Assembly: GCA_963796675.1 (NCBI GenBank)
Contig: CAWCMS010000006.1
Coordinates: 124,001 to 188,000, forward strand
DNA: 64,000 nt
Reading direction: 5' to 3'
From: CAWCDJ01 sp963796675
Lineage (GTDB): Bacteria; Acidobacteriota; Terriglobia; Bryobacterales; Bryobacteraceae
Both the position numbers and the translations under genes were made by a program. Positions 38,564 through 49,393 of the stretch are shown here, one piece after another; positions within the stretch are counted from its first letter, which is position 1; each line of letters begins with the position of its first letter. The notes under the pieces were generated by a model. That model had not been told where the DNA came from. It worked only from the letters and a program-made list of their open reading frames with translations, and did not search any database.

Positions 38564-39687
38564 ATGTTGCGCCGCACGTTTCTACAGTCTCTGCCGGTGG
38601 CGGCCGCCGCCGTGACCGCGAGCGGTGCCGAGGTTCCCGTGAAACTGGGATTCGACACCTACTCGATCCGCGCATTCCGCTGGAAGGCGCCGCAGTTTTT
38701 GGAATTCGCCGCGTCGCAGAAGCTGGACACGATCCAGTTTTCTTCGATGGAGGACTACGAGAGCTACGAGCCCGCCTATCTGCAGAAGGTGAAAGACCAG
38801 GCGGCGCGGCTGAACATTTCGATCGATGCCGGAATGGGCTGCATCTGCCCGACGAGCAAGTCGTTTCCGAAGAACGGCCGGCCTGCCCGCGAGCAGATTC
38901 TGGAAGGGCTGCGCGTGGCCAAAGGGGTCGGCGCGACCGCCATGCGATGCTTCCTGGGATCGAGCGCCGACCGGCTGACGCCCGGCGGAATCGAGCCGCA
39001 CATGGAGGCGACCATCCAGGTTTTCCGCTCGGTGCGCGCAGGAGGCGCTGGACCTGGGAGTAAAGATCGCGCTCGAGAACCACTCGGGCGATATGCAGGC
39101 CCGCGAGGTCAAGACCATCATCGAAGAGTCCGGCAAGGACTACGTCGCGTCGTGTCTCGATACGGGCAACCCGATGTGGTGCGTGGAAGATCCGTTCGTC
39201 ACGCTGGAAACCCTGGCGCCGTACGTGGTCACTACGCACGTCCGCGATTCGGCGGTTTTCGAAGTGCCGAGAGGCGCGGCGGCGCAGTGGGTCGCACTGG
39301 GCGACGGCTGCGTCGATTTCGTGAAATTCGTGGCGCGTTTCCGCGAATTGTGCCCGAAATCCTCGATGCAGCTCGAAATCATCACCGGACGGCCGCCCAC
39401 GGTGCTGCCGTACCTCGAAGGCGAATTCTGGAAGGCGTTTTCGAAAATGCCCGCCTGGGAGTTCGCGCGATTTGTCGAACTCGCCAAGGGAGGCCATCCT
39501 TTTATGGGTCCGATGGTGATCGAAGACGTACCGGGAGAACCACCCGGAGATCATGGCGGAGGCCCTAAAAGAGCAGCAGCGGTTGGACCTTGTCCGCAGC
39601 TTCGACTACGCCAAAAAGAAGCTGAACGTGGGGATCAACTGGAGAGTCCTGACTGGGAAAACCAGCGGCGACTCGTCTACAATCTGA
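38564..39687 (+). CDS. Tat-exported xylose-isomerase-like TIM-barrel protein, two frameshifts
   Basis: Starts MLRRTFLQSLPVAAAAVTASG, a Tat-type signal (RRTFLQ). AP-endonuclease-2/sugar-isomerase fold: VKLGFDTYSIRAF (strand 1), DTIQFSSMEDY, SIDAGMGCICP, VKIALENHSGDM (metal-ligand region), ASCLDTGNPMW, VVTTHVRDSAV, MQLEIITGRPP. The frame shifts near 39045 and again near 39540; the last frame ends at the stop 39685-39687. The repaired protein would be about 373 residues. Relatives are exported sugar-phosphate isomerases/epimerases or 3-keto-glycoside enzymes; the substrate is unknown. An M14 peptidase gene starts 21 bases after it. Confidence 0.8.
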
Positions 39688-39708
39688 GATGCCCTGGAGG
39701 ACCCATTG

Positions 39709-42391
39709 ATGAAGCGCATCGCCGCCGCGCTATTTTTCTGCGCTCTCGCACTCAACGCCGCTGTCCCGAATCCCGAGCAATATTTCGGATTTCGCATCGG
39801 GACCGATAAAAAGCTCGCCCGCTGGGACAAGATCGTCCAGTACATGCAGGAGGTGGCGGCGCAGTCCGACCGAGTCCGCTTCCGGAACCTGGGTGCCACG
39901 ACGCTCGGCAATCCGTTCGTGATGATGGAGATCAGCTCGGCGGAGAACCTCAGGAATATCGACCACTACAAGCAACTGGAGCGGAAGCTTTATTTCCAGG
40001 GCGGCGCACCGACCGACGCCGAGCGCGACGAGATCTTCCATTCGGGCAAGGCCGTTGTCTTCGTGACCAACAATATCCATTCCACCGAGATCGGCGCCTC
40101 GCAGATGGTGATCGAACTCGTCTACCGGCTGGCGACGGAGGATTCGCCGGAGATCCACAAGATTCTCGACAACGTGATCTTCCTGCTGGTGCCGTCGCTC
40201 AATCCCGACGGACAGATCATGGTGACCGACTGGTACAACAAGACGGTCGATACGCCTTACGCGGCTGTCGCCTCTGCCGTTCCTCTACCACAACTACACG
40301 GGCCACGATAACAATCGCGACATGTACCTGTTCTCGCAGAAGGAAAGCCAGATGACGGCGAAGGTGCTGTGGCACGAGTGGTTCCCGGCGATCTGGCTGG
40401 ACGAGCATCAGCAGGGTACCAGCGGGCCGCGCATCTTCACCATGCCGGCTACCGATCCGATCAATCCGAATGTCGATCCGCTGATTTACAGGCTGAACAG
40501 CCTGTACGGGCAGTCGCAGGCGGCGGCGCTCGAAGCCGCGGGGAAGACCGGCATCATCTTCAATTCGACCTACACGAACTTCTGGGAGGGCGCGATGGCG
40601 TGGGCCGGCTGGTGGCACAACGAGGTCGGCCTGCTGACCGAGGTGGCGAGCGTGCGGATTGCGACGCCGACCGTGCAGCAGATGGCCGACCCGTCGCGTC
40701 CGCCGGCGAATGCCGCGCCGGCCACGGGCGGACGCTCCACGGCCACCGGGCCGGGCGGCGCAACCAACGAGTTCGAAGCGGAGCGGCGGCGGCAGTTCGA
40801 ACAGCCGGATGCGCCGCTGCCTGCGCCGCGCGACATCACGCCGCGCACCGAATATCCGCGTCCGTGGCTGGGCGGCAAGTGGACCCTGCGGGACATTGTC
40901 GACTACGAGCTGATCTCGACTTTCGCGCTGCTCGATACGGCCGCCGACCGGCGGGAAACGCTGCTGCGCCAGATCTACGACATCAACCGCAACACCATCG
41001 AGGCCGGCAAGAAAGGTGAGCTCGGAACCGGCAAGGAGAAGGCCTTCGCGGTTCTGATTCCGATGGCCGGGCAGCACGATCCGGACGAAGCGGTCGACCT
41101 GGTCGACAAGCTGATGATCGGCGGCGTGGATGTTTATCGCGCGAAGGCCGAGTTTACGCAGGACGGGAAGACCTGGCCGGCCGGCACGTTCGTGATTCCG
41201 TTCACGCAGGTGTTCGCGCGCTACGCCAAAGACCTGCTGGAGAAGCAGACGTATCCCGAAGTGCGTCGTTCGCCCGGCGCGCCGGCGGAGGCGCCCTACG
41301 ACGTTTCGGCATGGTCGCTCGGGATGCAGTTTGGCGTGAAGACGACGTTCGCGAAATCCGCGCTGCCGGAAGGGCTGGCGCTCGAGCCGGTGACGTCGAA
41401 ACCGCGATACCGGCTGGAGGCATCGAACTCGGGCGGCAACTGGCGCTTCCCCTACAACGGGGCGACGGCTGCGATGCTAGTGAACCGCCTGCTGGGAGCC
41501 GGAGCGAAGGTCAGCCTGACCAAGCCGGACGGCGGCAGCGTTCCTTATGTTGTGGCGGCCGCGAAATCGGAAGCCTGGAAACAGGCGGTAGAAGGTTTCG
41601 ACCTGGTCTCCACGGCGGCGTCGAAAGCGCCGGCGCTTTCGACGGTGTTGAACAAGCCGCGCGTCGGAATTTATGAGTCCTACGACCCCTCGATGGACGA
41701 AGGGTGGACTCGTTACATCCTCGACCAGTACGACTTCGCTTATACCAAGCTGCATAATGCCGAAATCAAGGCGGGCCAGCTTCGCCAGAAATTCGACGCC
41801 ATCATTCTGCCCGACCAGCGCGGCACCGGGATTCTGAACGGCCTCGATTACAAGACGATCGTGCCGGAGTATCGCGGCGGGATCGGCGAAGAGGGGCTGG
41901 AGGCGCTGAAGCGCTTCGTTGCCGAGGGCGGCACTCTGGTGGCGTTGGGCGAGGCTTCGGACTTTGTGCTCGATAAGTTTCCGCTGGGAGTGAAGGACCT
42001 GAAGCGGACACTCTCGCGCGACCAGCACTTCGCACCCGGCACGGTGGTCAGCCTGCAGGTGGACACGTCGAATCCGGTCGGCTGGGGAATGGCGCCGGAC
42101 ACGTTCGGCTTCTATATCAACTCGCCGTTTTTCCAACTGACCGAGGGCTTCTCGTCGCAGAAAGTGAGCGTCGTGGCGCGATATCCGAATACCGGCGTGA
42201 ACGCCTCGGGATGGCTGCGCGGCGAAGACCTGATGCTGGGCCGCGCGGCCGTGGTGACGGTCGAGATGAACCCGGGGAAGATCGTGCTGTTCGGCATCCG
42301 CCCGCAGCATCGCGCGCAAACGCACGCGACGCTGCCGATGCTGTTCGACGCGCTGTACTGGTCGGCGGAAGGCGACCTGAAAGTACAGTAG
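39709..42391 (+). CDS. exported M14-family zinc carboxypeptidase-like protein, one frameshift
   Basis: The ATG at 39709, eight bases after GGAGG, gives MKRIAAALFFCALALNAA, a signal peptide. Zinc motif HSTE (His124, Glu127) in TNNIHSTEIGA and the following VPSLNPDGQIM are typical of M14 metallopeptidases. The frame shifts near 40275; the second frame resumes with HNYTGHDNNRDMYLFSQ (third zinc-ligand region) and runs to 42391, for about 893 residues in all. The C-terminal half contains a glutamine-amidotransferase-like segment (RVGIYESYDPSMDEGW; GGTLVALGEASDFVL). This architecture is common in acidobacteria and probably serves peptide scavenging. It converges with the ADOP gene, with six bases between the stops. 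Confidence 0.82.
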
Positions 42392-42397
42392 GGGCGA

Positions 42398-45057
42398 TTA
42401 TTCCTCCCTCAACGCCTCCGAGGGATGGAGCGTCGAGGCCCGCAGTGCCGGTATCCCTACCGCGACGACGGCTGCCGCGAGCAGGACTCCGAGGGCTACG
42501 AGGAACGATGCCGGCTCGAGCGGTTTCGCGCGAGTGAGTTCCTTCTGGACGTATTTCGCTCCGAGCCAGACGATCGGGATGCCGGCCAGCATCCCGGCGG
42601 CGGCCACCGTTAGGCCTTCGCGCAGCACCATCGCCGCCACGTCTTTCGGCACGGCGCCGAGCGCCAGGCGGATGCCGATTTCGTTCCGGCGCCGCGAGGT
42701 ACGGAACGCAATCACGCCATAGAGCCCCACGACCGAGAGCACCAGGGCGAGGACACCGAAGCCGCTGCACAGCGTAGCGAACATCCGCTCGCGCTGCAGG
42801 ATCTTCGAGATCTGCTCCTCCATGGTGATGACGTCCACCATCGGCAGATTCCGATCGATGCGGCTCATGGTCTGACGAATGGCGGGCAATACGGCTCGCG
42901 GGGGGAGGCCGGTGCGCACGACCACGGTTGCTTCGGTGCGGTCTTTCTCAAAGGGAAGCCATACGACGTATGGCCGATCCTTCATGGAGGTGGCCGAGAT
43001 TACCGGCGCGATGCCGACGATTTCATAGCGGGGGCCGGGCTTTCCGGGCGGTCCATCAGTCATCTCGAGCGTGCCTCCCACGACTTGGGTGCCGCCGAAT
43101 TTGCGTGCCAGGTCTTCACTGATCACTGTGACCTTGGCGCCGGCGCTGACATCAGCAAGGGTGATGTTGCGGCCGGCGACCATGCGGGGCACATACAGCG
43201 GCAGGTAGCTGGGAGTGATGGCGTTGAGAGACACATTATAGGATTCCGTCTGGCCGACAATGCGGACGCTATCCCACCAGCCGCCGATGTTCATGGGGCG
43301 CAAAGCGACGAGTCCGACACCCGAAACCCCGGGGGTTGCTGCCAGGCGCCGTTCGAGTTCAAGGTAGAACTGCGGCAACGCGGCCTTGTTATAGCCCGAT
43401 GTCCCCGGGCGGGTACCGAACATCACCAGGTTGTGCCGGTCGAAGCCGGGGTCGGACGATTCGATCGCGGTGAGATTCCGGGTGAAGACCACCGCCGTCA
43501 TCACCAGGACGACGGACAGCGCCATCTGCGCCATCACGAAGAGGCGGCCTGCATTCCATCGCCGGCGGGGTCCTTCGCCGATGCTTCCCGCACCTTGCTT
43601 GAGCCACGCGGCGTTGGGCATCCGCGACCCCTGCCAGGCGGGGAAGAGCCCAAAGACGACGAGTGCCGCCGCGGTCATCATGGCGGCCGTCGCGAAGATC
43701 CGGCCATCCAGAACGACGGCGATCGGAAGACTGTCGCGCCAGGCGAGAAACTGCCCCAGGAGGTTCGCTGTCAGATAGCCGACCAGGATGCTCAGCGCAC
43801 CTCCCAACAGTGCCAGGAGCGCGCTCTCCGTCAGGAACTGCCGCATGAGGCGGGCGCGGCTGCAGCCGAGCGAGACCCGCATCGCCACTTCCTTCTGGCG
43901 GGCGACGGCGCGTGCCAGAAGCAGGTTCGCGATGTTGGTGCAGGCGATCAGCAGCAGCAATCCGACCAGACCGCCCAAGACCAGCAGCGGGCTGCGAAAT
44001 TCCTCGCGCATCGAGCCCAGGCCGCGATTGCCTTCTTGCAGCAGGATCTTCGGCGAGCGCGAAGGGTCTTTCGGCTGTCCGTTCCAGGTGGAGGGAAAGA
44101 CCGATTGCATGACCGCCTGTATCTGCGCATCGGCGACGCCAGGTGCGCGGCGAGCGATGAGTTGGGTGCCCCAAAAACGGTCATCTTCGATCTTCGGGAA
44201 GCCGCGGCTCCGCTGTACCTGGTGGATGGGACAGTAGATCTCTGTCGAATCCCCCGGAAGCAGGCCGTAGAATTGGGGCTCCAGCACACCCGCGATGGTG
44301 TACGGGTGATTGTTGATACTGAGGGTGGCGCCGACGGCGCCGGGGTCGGAGCCGAGTGCCCGCACCCAGAAGCGATGCGACACCACGACTACCGGTGCGG
44401 CGCCATAGGTGTCATCCCCATCGGAGGAGATCCGGCCGAACTCCGGCTTTACTTCGAGGGTCGGGAGAAAATTGCCGCTGACCGGACGCTGCTGGGCCAC
44501 CGCGGCGCGGCCCCGGTAGCTGACACTGACCTGGTCGGGGAACTCATACGCCGCCAGGCGCGCGCGTCCGGCGACCACCTCCCGCAGGGCCTGATAACTG
44601 CGCTGCGAGAAAAAATCGGCGATGCCGAATTGCTGGCTTCCCGATGCGCCGTCCACGACGCCCCGTCCGCCTCCCTGCCAGTTCACCAGGGTAAGTTGCT
44701 GCGGGTCGGGAACGGGCAGGTCGCGCCAGAGGATGACGTCCATGAGCGAAAGGATCGCGGTATTGGCGCCGATCGCGAGGGCAAGGGAGAGCGCCGCAGC
44801 AACCGTAATGACGGGCGTGCGCCGCATCATACGAATGCCGAATGCGAGGTCCTGCCAAAGGCCGTTCCACCAGGCGCCGCGGCGTTCGTCGCGGCAGTTC
44901 TCCTTGACTTGCGTGGCTCCGCCGAACTCGCGCCGGGCCATGCGGAGGGCCTCTTCGCGCGAATGTCCCTGCGTTGGTACTCAGCGGCGAGATGATGCAA
45001 GTGGTGTGCGATCTCGCGCTCCAGTTCAGTCTCTTTCCGGCTGCGGAAAAGGCGCAT
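42398..45057 (-). CDS. ADOP-type ABC transporter permease with cytoplasmic prefix, one frameshift
   Basis: The true start is probably the ATG at 45057 (MRLFRSRKETELEREIAHHL), six bases after an AGGAGG site. This is the charged prefix domain found in many ADOP permeases. The frame slips near 44965 (HLAAEYQRR / EALRMARREFGG) and the main frame then runs to 42398. Two MacB-core/FtsX halves follow (LAIGANTAILSLMDVILWRDL at the first helix; ARAVARQKEVAMRVSLGCSR; NEIGIRLALGAVPKDVAAMV near the end), closing with STLHPSEALREE. It lies eight bases after the PadR gene, an arrangement typical of PadR-controlled ADOPs. Substrate unknown. Confidence 0.88.
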
Positions 45058-45065
45058 GGCTCCTC

Positions 45066-45395
45066 CTATGATTCGAGCACCAGAGCGACGGCTCCGGCGT
45101 AGCGTTGCCACTGCTTCATCTCTTCTTGCAGGTGCTTCCGGCCCGCCGCGGTGAGCACGTAGAACTTAGCCATGGGGCCGTTGCCCGATTCTCCCCATTC
45201 GGATTTGAGAAGGCCTTTCCGTTCGAGGCGATGCAGGGCGGGGTAGAGCGACCCCTGCTGCACCTGCAGGGTCTCCTTCGAGACGAGCAGGATGCGCTGG
45301 GCGATGCCGTAGCCGTGGATCGGGCCGTGAGCCACGGTCTTGAGGATCAGCAGGTCGAGCGTACCCTGGAGGAGGTCGGTCTTCTTGGAAGGCAT
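45066..45395 (-). CDS. PadR-family transcriptional regulator
   Basis: 109 residues, MPSKKTDLLQGTLDLLILKTV, the canonical opening of acidobacterial PadR proteins. Winged helix (GPIHGYGIAQRI, QVQQGSLYPALHRLERKGLL, wing SEWGESGNGPMAKFYVLTAAG) is followed by a short C-terminal dimerisation helix. PadR proteins repress transporter genes and respond to small ligands. The gene begins right at two AT-rich dyads and is followed by an ADOP permease gene, so autorepression and control of that permease are likely. Confidence 0.93.
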   Translation of the reverse strand: MPSKKTDLLQGTLDLLILKTVAHGPIHGYGIAQRILLVSKETLQVQQGSLYPALHRLERKGLLKSEWGESGNGPMAKFYVLTAAGRKHLQEEMKQWQRYAGAVALVLES

Positions 45396-45433
45396 TCTAT
45401 CTAGAATGATAGACGATCTAGGTAGAATGTCAA
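45394..45433 (-). promoter_or_regulatory. PadR promoter with two tandem dyads and leaderless start
   Basis: Read on the minus strand: TTGACA (45433-45428), a 16-base spacer, TATCAT (45411-45406), then the ATG at 45395 only ten bases further, so the transcript would be almost leaderless. Two dyads of the same type, ATTCTA-2-TAGAAT (45407-45394, perfect) and ATTCTA-2-TAGATC (45428-45415, imperfect), have centres 21 bp apart, on the same DNA face. One covers the start/-10 flank, the other the spacer and -35. They are good candidates for PadR operators. Confidence 0.7.
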
Positions 45434-45445
45434 GGTAGTAAGTAC

Positions 45446-45509
45446 GGTAGGCCTCCTGGCCTGCCCGGTTCTGTGAAAGTCAAAGGCAGGCAGGCCAGGA
45501 TGCCTGTCC
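45446..45509. repeat. REP-like long palindrome between ADOP and PadR genes
   Basis: The arms GGTAGGCCTCCTGGCCTGCC (45446-45465) and GGCAGGCCAGGATGCCTGTC (from 45489) are complementary over about 18 of 20 positions, enclosing a loop of about 23 bases. It lies just past the PadR promoter and right before (plus sense) the 3' end of the ADOP gene. It may act as a terminator-like or REP-type element; no T-run is present. Confidence 0.55.
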
Positions 45510-45512
45510 CAC

Positions 45513-48014
45513 CTATTCCCAGCGGAGGGCGGTCATAGGGTCGATGGCAGTGGCGCGGCGGGCGGGGACGTAGCCGGCGAGTGCGGTGACGCCCGCGATT
45601 CCAAGCGACGCGGCGGCCATCGTCAGGAGGTCATTGGCCTGAACGCCGAACAGTTGCGCCTGGATCAACCGCGTCACACCGTAGGCGCCGGCCAGGCCGA
45701 TGGCCACGCCGATGGCCGCGAGCATCAGGGTCTCCCGCATCACCATCCACACCACCGACGTTTGCCGCGCGCCCAACGCCATACGGATGCCGATTTCGCG
45801 CGTGCGGCGCGCCACCATGAAGGCCATGACGCCATACAGGCCCAATGCGGCCAGCAGTGTCGCCAGGCAGCCGAAGATGCTCGAGAGCGTGGCGAGCAAC
45901 CGCTCGGTCAGAAGTGAAATCTCGACCTGGTCGTCCACCGTGCGCATGTCGTACATCGGCACGTTCGCATCCACGGCGCGAACCGCTGCGCGCAAAGAGT
46001 TGAAGAGGCTTGCAGGGTCGCCTGGGGTCCGCACGTACACGGTCATCCCGTTCACGAAGTTACTCTGCGGGGCAGGGATGTAGAGCTCGTAAGGAATCTC
46101 TTCCCGCATACTTTCGTACTTGGTATCGCCCACGACGCCTACGATTTCGATGTCGGTCTTGGTGCCGGGATCGATTCCCATGCCGATGTGGCGGCCGAGC
46201 GGGTTGGCGTCGCCGAAATAGCGCTTGACGAATTTCTGGTTGACGATTCCGACCCTGGGCGCGCCGGCGATGTCGCGCTCAGTGAAGTCGCGGCCCAGCA
46301 GGACGGGGATGTTCAGCGTCCGGAAGAGGCCGGGGCTGCAATACTGCATGTGCGGGTCGGGCCGCTCGTCGGGTTTGGCGGAGTATCCTTCGATCGTCAC
46401 CCAGTTATCCCATTCGTTGTCTTCGAGCAGCGGTACGACGGCGAACGCGTGCGAGAACGCGCCGGGCAACAGGCTCAGCTTCTCGCTCAGCCGGCGGTAA
46501 TAGTCGCGGGTCCAAGGGACGTCGTAGCGGCTCATGGTGGGATTCACATCGAAGGCCGCGAGGTTGTGCACATCGAATCCGGGGTTCAACGTCTTCAGGT
46601 TGCGAAGGCTCTGAAGGAAGAGTCCGGCGCCGACCAGTAACAGCAAAGAGAGCGAAACCTGCGCGACCACCAAGCCTTTGCGCAATCCAGCGGAGCCTCC
46701 ACGGATGACACCGCCCGCCTGGTCCTTCAAGGTATCGGCCAATTTCGGCCGGGTGGATTGCAGGGCGGGGACCAGGCCGAAGAGAGAGGCCGCCACGACC
46801 GAGACCGCAAACGTGAAGGCGAGCACCGCCCAGTCCGGCGTGCTCGAAAGAGAGAGCGGAGTGTGGCCGGACGGTAGGAAGTCGATCAGCGCCTGGTCGA
46901 TCAGGACCGCCAGTCCCACTCCCAGGGCTCCGCCAGCCACAGCCAGGACGAAGCTGTCCATCAACAGTTGGCGCACCAGCCGGCCGCGTGCCGCTCCGAG
47001 CGCCAGACGGATCGCCATTTCTCTTTGGCGGGCCGAGGCGCGCGCGATCAACAGGTTCGCCAGGTTCGAGCAGGCGATCAGCAGCACCAGGCCGACGATC
47101 GCCATCAGGGCGAACAGCGGTTTGGCATAGGCCCGGCGCATGTTCGATCGGCCTTTTGAACCGGGCATCACTTCCATCCACATCTTCAGGAATTCCTGTT
47201 TGACGATCGGAGAAGCTTTGGAGAACGGCTTCTCGGTGACTTCGCGATTGAGGATCTGGTGGAAGAGCGGCTGCAGCGAAGCCTGTGCCTGTTTGACGGT
47301 CACGCTGGGTTTCATGCGGCCGAAGACCTCGGCCCAGCGGAAACGGTCATCATTCAGGCGGGCAAAGTCGCTGCGCGGCAAGAAGTCGATCATGGTGACG
47401 GGGATGCGGATTTGCGGCGCGCGCCCGGGCTCCACGCCATCGAATCCGGCCTGGCTCACGCCGATGATGGTGAGGGAGCGTCCGTTCACCACAATCTGCT
47501 TTCCGACGATCGACTTGTCCGCGCCGAAGCGGGCGCGCCAGTAGCCGTAGCTGAGCACGGCGAGCGGATGGCCGCCCTGGATCAAGTCGTCCGAAGCGTT
47601 GAAGACGCGGCCCACCGCCGCGCCGATTCCGAGCACCGGGAAATAGTTGCCGGAGACCATATCGGCGCCAATCAGTTCCGTGCGGCCATCGAAGGTGGCG
47701 CTGACGGTGGTGGGATAGGTGCAGAACATGCCGCTGAAGACCTGGTTCTGGTCGCGGATCTGCTGGTACATCGGGTAAGAAAGGCGCTCCGGCCCGTTGT
47801 TGCCGCCGTAATGGCGCCCGCGGCCGGCGAGCATGACGAGCTGCTCGGGATCGTGCACGGGGAGCGGCTGCAGAACGAGTTGGTGGATCAACGTGAAGAT
47901 GGCGGTGTTGGCGCCGATACCCAGGGCGAGCGAAAGCAGGGCGACGGCGAGAAACACCGGGGACTTGCGCAGCGTGCGCAAAGAATAAATAAGATCGCGC
48001 AGGATAGCGGCCAT
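45513..48014 (-). CDS. ADOP-type ABC transporter permease
   Basis: 833 residues starting MAAILRDLIYSLRTLRKSPV, with no charged prefix. First membrane helix and signature ALGIGANTAIFTLIHQLVLQPL; MacB periplasmic core (about 50-280); FtsX helices with the cytoplasmic loop ARASARQREMAIRLALGAARG; second half with REIGIRMALGARQTSVVWMV and the closing RRATAIDPMTALRWE. The frame is intact. The upstream DUF1552 gene is 54 bases away on the same strand. The MacB-like fold suggests mechanotransmission of an ATPase cycle to the periplasm; the partner ATPase is not in the window. Confidence 0.92.
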   Translation of the reverse strand: MAAILRDLIYSLRTLRKSPVFLAVALLSLALGIGANTAIFTLIHQLVLQPLPVHDPEQLVMLAGRGRHYGGNNGPERLSYPMYQQIRDQNQVFSGMFCTYPTTVSATFDGRTELIGADMVSGNYFPVLGIGAAVGRVFNASDDLIQGGHPLAVLSYGYWRARFGADKSIVGKQIVVNGRSLTIIGVSQAGFDGVEPGRAPQIRIPVTMIDFLPRSDFARLNDDRFRWAEVFGRMKPSVTVKQAQASLQPLFHQILNREVTEKPFSKASPIVKQEFLKMWMEVMPGSKGRSNMRRAYAKPLFALMAIVGLVLLIACSNLANLLIARASARQREMAIRLALGAARGRLVRQLLMDSFVLAVAGGALGVGLAVLIDQALIDFLPSGHTPLSLSSTPDWAVLAFTFAVSVVAASLFGLVPALQSTRPKLADTLKDQAGGVIRGGSAGLRKGLVVAQVSLSLLLLVGAGLFLQSLRNLKTLNPGFDVHNLAAFDVNPTMSRYDVPWTRDYYRRLSEKLSLLPGAFSHAFAVVPLLEDNEWDNWVTIEGYSAKPDERPDPHMQYCSPGLFRTLNIPVLLGRDFTERDIAGAPRVGIVNQKFVKRYFGDANPLGRHIGMGIDPGTKTDIEIVGVVGDTKYESMREEIPYELYIPAPQSNFVNGMTVYVRTPGDPASLFNSLRAAVRAVDANVPMYDMRTVDDQVEISLLTERLLATLSSIFGCLATLLAALGLYGVMAFMVARRTREIGIRMALGARQTSVVWMVMRETLMLAAIGVAIGLAGAYGVTRLIQAQLFGVQANDLLTMAAASLGIAGVTALAGYVPARRATAIDPMTALRWE

Positions 48015-48067
48015 TGACCGTTATACTTTGCGCCGGCGAAAAGGTTACGAGACGCGGCGAAAAAACT

Positions 48068-49387
48068 TCAGAGATTCTGCAGTCGGGTTTCGGAGTCGCC
48101 GAAATGGTCGAGCTTTATGCCAAAGCGGTCCATCAATGAAAGATAGAGACTGCACACTTTGCGGTTGGAGTCGCCCGCGTCGACATAGTTGAGGGTGCGG
48201 CCGGTTTGGAGCGTGCCGCCCAGGCCTCCGGCGAGTACCAGCGGCAGGCGCGAATTATCGTGCTTGCGTCCGATCCACATGTTCGAGAGCCACATGAGGC
48301 AGGAGTGGTCGAGCACGGTGCCGTCGCCTTCGGGCATGCTGTCGAGCTTGGCGGCGAGATAGGCGAGCTGGCTCAGGTGGAAGCGCGAGATGCGCTCGTA
48401 GCCTTCCGACAGGTTGTTGTGCGAGGCAGCGTGATGGCCTTCGCTGACGCCGAGGAAGGGGTAGTAGAGCGCCGACAGATCGCGCGCCAGGACGAGCGAA
48501 GCGACGCGGGTCTTATCCGTCTGGAAGGCGATGGCGATGACGTCGCACATCAGCCGCGCGTGCTCGCGGAGGTCTTCCGGCAGGCCGTTCGCGGGCCGCG
48601 GCATCGAAAACACCGGCCGGTTCTGCTGCTTAGCCTGGTCCTCCGCAGCAGCTTTGTTCTTGCGTGTGCTGTCGACGCGCTTTTCGACCTCGCGGACGCT
48701 GGTGAGGTATTCGTCGAGCTTGATCTTGTCGGTGGAGCTGATCTCTTTCGTCAGCGCGGCGGCATCGTCCATCACGCGATCGAGCACACTCATATTGCGC
48801 AGGCTGCCGCGGTTTTCGAACAGATTGTCCCATGCAAGCGAGGGGTAGACCTCGTTGGGAACGGGCGAGTCCGGCGTCTGCCAGGAGATGTGCGAGCTGT
48901 AGGCCATCGAGAAATTGGTCTCGTGGTAGCCCGTCATGGGCTGCTCGCAGGCCAGCACGATGCTCGGCTGCGGGGTATCCTGGCCGATCTGGTTGGCGAT
49001 CATCTGGTCGACGGTGATGCCCGCGCGAATGATTGCGCCCTTCTGAATTTTCGCGCCGGAAAGGAGGCCGCCGGTTTGGGCCGGATGGATGCCCATGCCG
49101 GTGGTCGGCTGATCGAAGAGACCGTGAATGACGTTGATCTTCTGTTTGAGCGGTTCGAGGGGCCCAAGCGTCTGGCTGAGTTTCATGTCGGCGCCGGAGC
49201 CCTCAGCTCCCCAGTGATCTTCGTTCACGCCATTGCCCATGAACAGCACCGCGAAACGCTTGGGGAAGGCGGCGGCGGGCGGCGTGGTGTCGGCGAAGGC
49301 GGAAAGCGAAGAGAGCCACGGCAGGGCCATGGCGCATCCCGCTCCGCGAAGGACCGTGCGGCGCGCAATCTGGGTTCGATCGGGCAT
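48068..49387 (-). CDS. DUF1552 protein with Tat signal
   Basis: 439 residues. A Tat-type signal (ARRTVLRGAGCAMALPWLSSL) indicates folded export. The body shows the DUF1552 pattern: AAFPKRFAVLFMGNGVNEDHW, GLFDQPTTGMGIHPAQTGGLLSG, LACEQPMTGYHETNFSMAYSS, and a late LSALYYPFLGVSEGHHAASH. The family is common in planctomycetes and acidobacteria, nearly always beside a DUF1592-type multi-domain protein, as here (six bases between them). Biochemistry is unknown. The similarity of its core to alkaline-phosphatase-like/sulfatase-type DUF1501 proteins is only suggestive. Confidence 0.9.
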   Translation of the reverse strand: MPDRTQIARRTVLRGAGCAMALPWLSSLSAFADTTPPAAAFPKRFAVLFMGNGVNEDHWGAEGSGADMKLSQTLGPLEPLKQKINVIHGLFDQPTTGMGIHPAQTGGLLSGAKIQKGAIIRAGITVDQMIANQIGQDTPQPSIVLACEQPMTGYHETNFSMAYSSHISWQTPDSPVPNEVYPSLAWDNLFENRGSLRNMSVLDRVMDDAAALTKEISSTDKIKLDEYLTSVREVEKRVDSTRKNKAAAEDQAKQQNRPVFSMPRPANGLPEDLREHARLMCDVIAIAFQTDKTRVASLVLARDLSALYYPFLGVSEGHHAASHNNLSEGYERISRFHLSQLAYLAAKLDSMPEGDGTVLDHSCLMWLSNMWIGRKHDNSRLPLVLAGGLGGTLQTGRTLNYVDAGDSNRKVCSLYLSLMDRFGIKLDHFGDSETRLQNL

Positions 49388-49393
49388 CTTCCT

